This document shows positions 5,494 through 7,343 of a DNA stretch of 7,343 bases, piece after piece. The stretch comes from Lentisphaerota bacterium. GTDB taxonomy: Bacteria > Verrucomicrobiota > Lentisphaeria > Oligosphaerales > Oligosphaeraceae. The DNA is taken from positions 1 to 7,343 of the forward strand of contig JAAZIY010000066.1 in the NCBI GenBank assembly GCA_012800625.1, read 5' to 3'. Below the pieces are notes generated by a model. The model worked only from the letters and a program-made list of their open reading frames with translations, had not been told where the DNA came from and ran no database searches. Within the stretch, counting starts at the first letter, position 1, and every line of letters begins with the position of its first letter. A program made the translations under genes and the position numbers.

Positions 5494-6279
5494 TCAATGT
5501 CTATCCTGTTGGTTTTGGCTTTTACCAATAAGCTGCACGGCCAGTATGACTAGGAAGGTAATGGCCAGCAGTATGGTTGAAAGCGCGTTGATAAGCGGCA
5601 TCGAGCCTCTTCTGATCATACTATATATCTGTATTGGCAAAGTGGTAGAGCCAGGGCCGGCCACAAAGAAGGAAATCACAAAGTCGTCAATGGACAAAGT
5701 GAAGGCCAGTAGCGCACCGGCCACGATGCCTGGCAATATGTTGGGCAGCAGGATTTTTCTAGTGGTATGCCAATTGCTTGCCCCCAGGTCTCTGGAGGCC
5801 TCCAGGATGGTGTTGTCAAAATCCTGCAGTCTGGAGAGCACCGCCATGGCCACATAGCTGACGCAGAAGGTGGCGTGCGCGATGATCATGGTGACAATAC
5901 CCAGCTCGATGCGCAGGGCGACAAAAAACAGCAGCAGGCTAATGCCCAGCAATATTTCCGGCACCACCAACGGCACATATACCAGGCAGTAGTGGGTATT
6001 TTGTATCTTGCCATTGTACCTGTGCAAGGCGATGGCGGCACAGGTACCCAGCAGGGTGGAGATGGCGGTGGCCAGCGTGGCCACCAGCAGGGAGTTCTTC
6101 AAGGCGCCCCAAATCTCCCGCGCTGAAAACAGCTGCGCATACCATTTCATGGTAAAGCCGCCCCAGTTGCCGCCGGTCTTGGAGGCGTTGAAGGAGTTCA
6201 ACACCAGCAACGCAATGGGCAGATAGAAAAAAAGCAGCACGCTCCAGGTCAAAATGGCCGGTATTTTACTTTTTCGCAT
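5494..6279 (-). CDS. potC: Spermidine/putrescine-type ABC transporter permease PotC
   Basis: This has 261 residues (E. coli PotC has 264). It is one of two inner-membrane channel subunits that pair with PotB, the PotA ATPase and a PotD-type periplasmic binding protein to import polyamines. A signal-anchor-like first helix (about 8-29) is followed by NSFNASK, and further helices lie at 62-86, 98-121, 127-148, 183-205 and 229-251. The EAA loop that docks to the ATPase begins EASRDLGASNW (160-170) and ends at KILLPNILPG (175-184). The strongest family match is LSIDDFVISFFVAGPG and LPIQIYSMIRRG (195-225). ATG 6279 overlaps the potB stop (TAATG) and has a consensus Shine-Dalgarno. The substrate is inferred from sequence similarity; related permeases for other cations or sugars are possible. 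Confidence 0.92.
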   Translation of the reverse strand: MRKSKIPAILTWSVLLFFYLPIALLVLNSFNASKTGGNWGGFTMKWYAQLFSAREIWGALKNSLLVATLATAISTLLGTCAAIALHRYNGKIQNTHYCLVYVPLVVPEILLGISLLLFFVALRIELGIVTMIIAHATFCVSYVAMAVLSRLQDFDNTILEASRDLGASNWHTTRKILLPNILPGIVAGALLAFTLSIDDFVISFFVAGPGSTTLPIQIYSMIRRGSMPLINALSTILLAITFLVILAVQLIGKSQNQQDRH

Positions 6280-7157
6280 TAGACCACCTCCTTGGCAGGA
6301 GTGGCGCTGCCGTCCTCATGCTTTTTGCCTTTGAGAAAATAAAGCAGCGGCAGAAACATGACTATGGTCATGACTGCGGCCAGGGCGCTGGCATGAGGAA
6401 GGTTGCGGTCCACGAAGGTGCGCTGGGCGATAACGTTGCCGATCATCATCGAGTCTATGCCGCCTACCACATCGGGGATGACATAGCTGCCTATGCCCGG
6501 GATAAGTACCATCAGGCAGGCTGAGAGCAAACCGTTTTTAATGCCTGGAATGAAGATGCTGATATAGGCGCGGAGCTTGCCGGCGCCCAGGTCCAAGGCT
6601 GCCTCGATAAGCGAAAAATCGAACTTTTCCACCGCGGCATACAAGGGCAGGATGGCAAAAGGCAGCTCGGTATAGACCATCACCAACAGCACCGTGCCGG
6701 GACGATAGAGCAAGAGCGAATCTTCCGAAATCAGGTGGCAAAACAAGAGCGCCTTTTTCAGCAGGCCGTCAGGATGCAGAACCGACTTCCAGGCGAAGAT
6801 GCGGATCAGAAAGCTGGTCCAGAAGGGCAGTATGGTAAGCAGCAGCATCAGGTCCCGCTTCCAGGGTCTGGCTCTGGCGATATGATATGCCACCGGTATG
6901 GAGACCAGGAGGGTGATGACAGTGGTCAGCGCGCTCATCCAAAGCGTGCGCCAAATGATCTCGGGGTAGTTCGGGTTTTTCAGTGCCAGGATAGTGCGCA
7001 AAGTCCAGCCCTGCCCCACGCCGCCCAGCGGGTCGGAGGGCTTGAAGGAAATCGCAAAGATGATCAGGGTGGGCAGCAGAAAAAAGACCGTCAGCCAAAG
7101 CAGCGATGGAGCGGTCAAGCCCAGCTCTTTAAGGATATTCTTGGTTTTTAGCTTCAT
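6279..7157 (-). CDS. potB: Spermidine/putrescine-type ABC transporter permease PotB
   Basis: This has 292 residues (E. coli PotB is somewhat shorter). It is the partner permease of PotC in a polyamine-type importer. Helix 1 is at about 14-37; further helices lie at about 72-94, 103-122, 152-174, 208-230 and 256-275. Family features are LPFWTSFLIRIFAWKSVLHP (110-129), YTELPFAILPLYAAVEKFD (162-180) and the ATPase-docking EAA loop starting EAALDLGAGK (185-194) and ending at FIPG (202-205). The tail (276-292) is polar. ATG 7157 is the natural N-terminus (MKLKTKN); the Shine-Dalgarno before it is weak (GAG about 14 nt upstream). Usually potA lies just upstream and potD downstream. Here the upstream 57 bp is AT-rich and then repeat DNA begins, so potA is either beyond the window or elsewhere. 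Confidence 0.92.
   Translation of the reverse strand: MKLKTKNILKELGLTAPSLLWLTVFFLLPTLIIFAISFKPSDPLGGVGQGWTLRTILALKNPNYPEIIWRTLWMSALTTVITLLVSIPVAYHIARARPWKRDLMLLLTILPFWTSFLIRIFAWKSVLHPDGLLKKALLFCHLISEDSLLLYRPGTVLLVMVYTELPFAILPLYAAVEKFDFSLIEAALDLGAGKLRAYISIFIPGIKNGLLSACLMVLIPGIGSYVIPDVVGGIDSMMIGNVIAQRTFVDRNLPHASALAAVMTIVMFLPLLYFLKGKKHEDGSATPAKEVV
6284..6293 (-). promoter_or_regulatory. Consensus Shine-Dalgarno for potC inside the end of potB
   Basis: AAGGAGGTGG is a near-perfect anti-16S match with its GGAGG core 7 nt before the potC ATG. It is encoded in the last potB codons (Lys-Glu-Val-Val). With the TAATG overlap it marks translational coupling of the pair and fixes the potC start. Confidence 0.88.
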
Positions 7158-7214
7158 GGCAATAAGCGCTCAAAAAAACAAATGAACTAAAAAAAACAGT
7201 GGAATCCCAGAGTG
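7158..7214 (-). other. AT-rich leader upstream of potB, no clear promoter
   Basis: On the minus strand this segment has two T-tracts (seven and eight T) shortly before the potB start. TTGGCA (about 7219-7214), at the edge of the neighbouring repeat, matches a -35 in 5 of 6 bases, but no acceptable -10 lies at 16-18 bp. The potB promoter may be here in a divergent form, or upstream of the repeats beyond the window. Confidence 0.3.
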
Positions 7215-7290
7215 CCAAAACAGGCAGGCGGCTTATGCGGCGCCGCAGGCGCAGCATAAGCCCTTCGTGCGCCTAATGTCCTCCCCCCTT
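7215..7290 (+). repeat. Palindromic dispersed repeat, copy 3 (direct)
   Basis: CCAAAACAGGCAGGC leads into the palindrome at 7230-7262 (arm GGCTTATGCGGCGCC, loop GCA). The right arm has one mismatch (GGCGCAGC instead of GGCGCCGC). It is followed by a shortened unit, CTTCGTGCGCCTAATGTCC, and a C-rich stretch that ends at the next copy. The palindromes of copies 3 and 4 are 85 bp apart. Confidence 0.9.
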
Positions 7291-7343
7291 CCCAACAAGC
7301 CAAAACAGGCAAGCGGCTTATGCGGCGCCGCAGGCGCCGCATA
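7291..7343 (+). repeat. Palindromic dispersed repeat, copy 4 (direct, cut by window end)
   Basis: CCCAACAAGCCAAAACAGGCAAGC, the first arm (7315-7329), the GCA loop (7330-7332) and 11 bases of the second arm are present; the rest is beyond the window. It matches copy 1 closely but differs at two positions in the lead-in (AACAAG for AACAAA, ACAGGC for ACGGGC), so the two window ends are related copies and not one overlapping sequence. Confidence 0.9.

Noticed and set aside
5767..6126. 119-codon plus-strand open frame opposite potC
   Set aside because: Its Gln/Gly/His-rich product is typical of an antisense shadow of a membrane-protein gene.
7203..7219. Sigma-54-like site (TGGCAC) upstream of potB
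   Set aside because: The -12 GC element is absent at the required spacing and the hexamer lies at the edge of the repeat unit.
13..7343. CRISPR array from the repeated palindromes and short units
   Set aside because: Copies are few, irregularly spaced, in both orientations and without uniform spacers; no cas genes are present.

Overview
The window looks like chromosomal DNA of a Gram-negative, probably anaerobic or fermentative bacterium. The evidence is a Na+-translocating carboxybiotin-decarboxylase beta subunit, a PotB/PotC pair of inner-membrane permeases, a YceH (DUF480) protein, good Shine-Dalgarno sites and moderately high GC. The intergenic regions are full of short dispersed repeats built from CTTCGTGTCC-like units and a GC-rich palindrome. 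That repeat style makes me think of the PVC group (Lentisphaerae/Verrucomicrobia), but this is only an impression and not an assignment.

Layout. Positions 1-312 hold a palindromic repeat, a block of short CTTCGTGTCC-type units and a possible promoter. They lead into the only plus-strand gene (313-1461), a beta subunit of the OadB/GcdB/MmdB family. It is followed at 1465-1585 by an inverted copy of the same composite repeat that precedes it, and then by a further repeat block (1598-1738). Everything else is on the minus strand. In transcription order this is potB (7157-6279), potC (6279-5494), a two-TM plus TPR protein (5440-4619), a large GT-C-like polytopic membrane protein (4488-2830), a structured non-coding RNA or leader (about 2640-2454) with its own promoter and intrinsic terminator, and yceH (2424-1744). 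The right end (7215-7343) holds two tandem copies of the same palindromic repeat found at position 13, so both ends of the window lie in one repeat family.

How the parts relate. potB and potC overlap by one base and form the channel of a polyamine-type ABC importer. Neither potA nor potD is in the window. The TPR gene follows potC after 53 bp and may be co-transcribed. The GT-C-like gene is separated from the TPR gene by 130 bp carrying a small repeat. The decarboxylase beta subunit has no alpha or gamma partner here; those must lie beyond position 1 or elsewhere.

The most interesting element is the 2640-2454 RNA. It has an AT-rich UP-like stretch, TTGACA and TACAGT, with the predicted start exactly at the 5' strand of a long end-closing helix. 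There are several internal hairpins, some mutually exclusive, and then a 13-15 bp terminator stem with a U-tract, only about 14 nt before the yceH Shine-Dalgarno. It could be a 6S-type RNA or an uncharacterised cis-regulatory leader of yceH. The 130 bp between it and the GT-C-like gene holds only a weak hairpin (GGCGC/GCGCC arms at 2758-2762 and 2771-2775).
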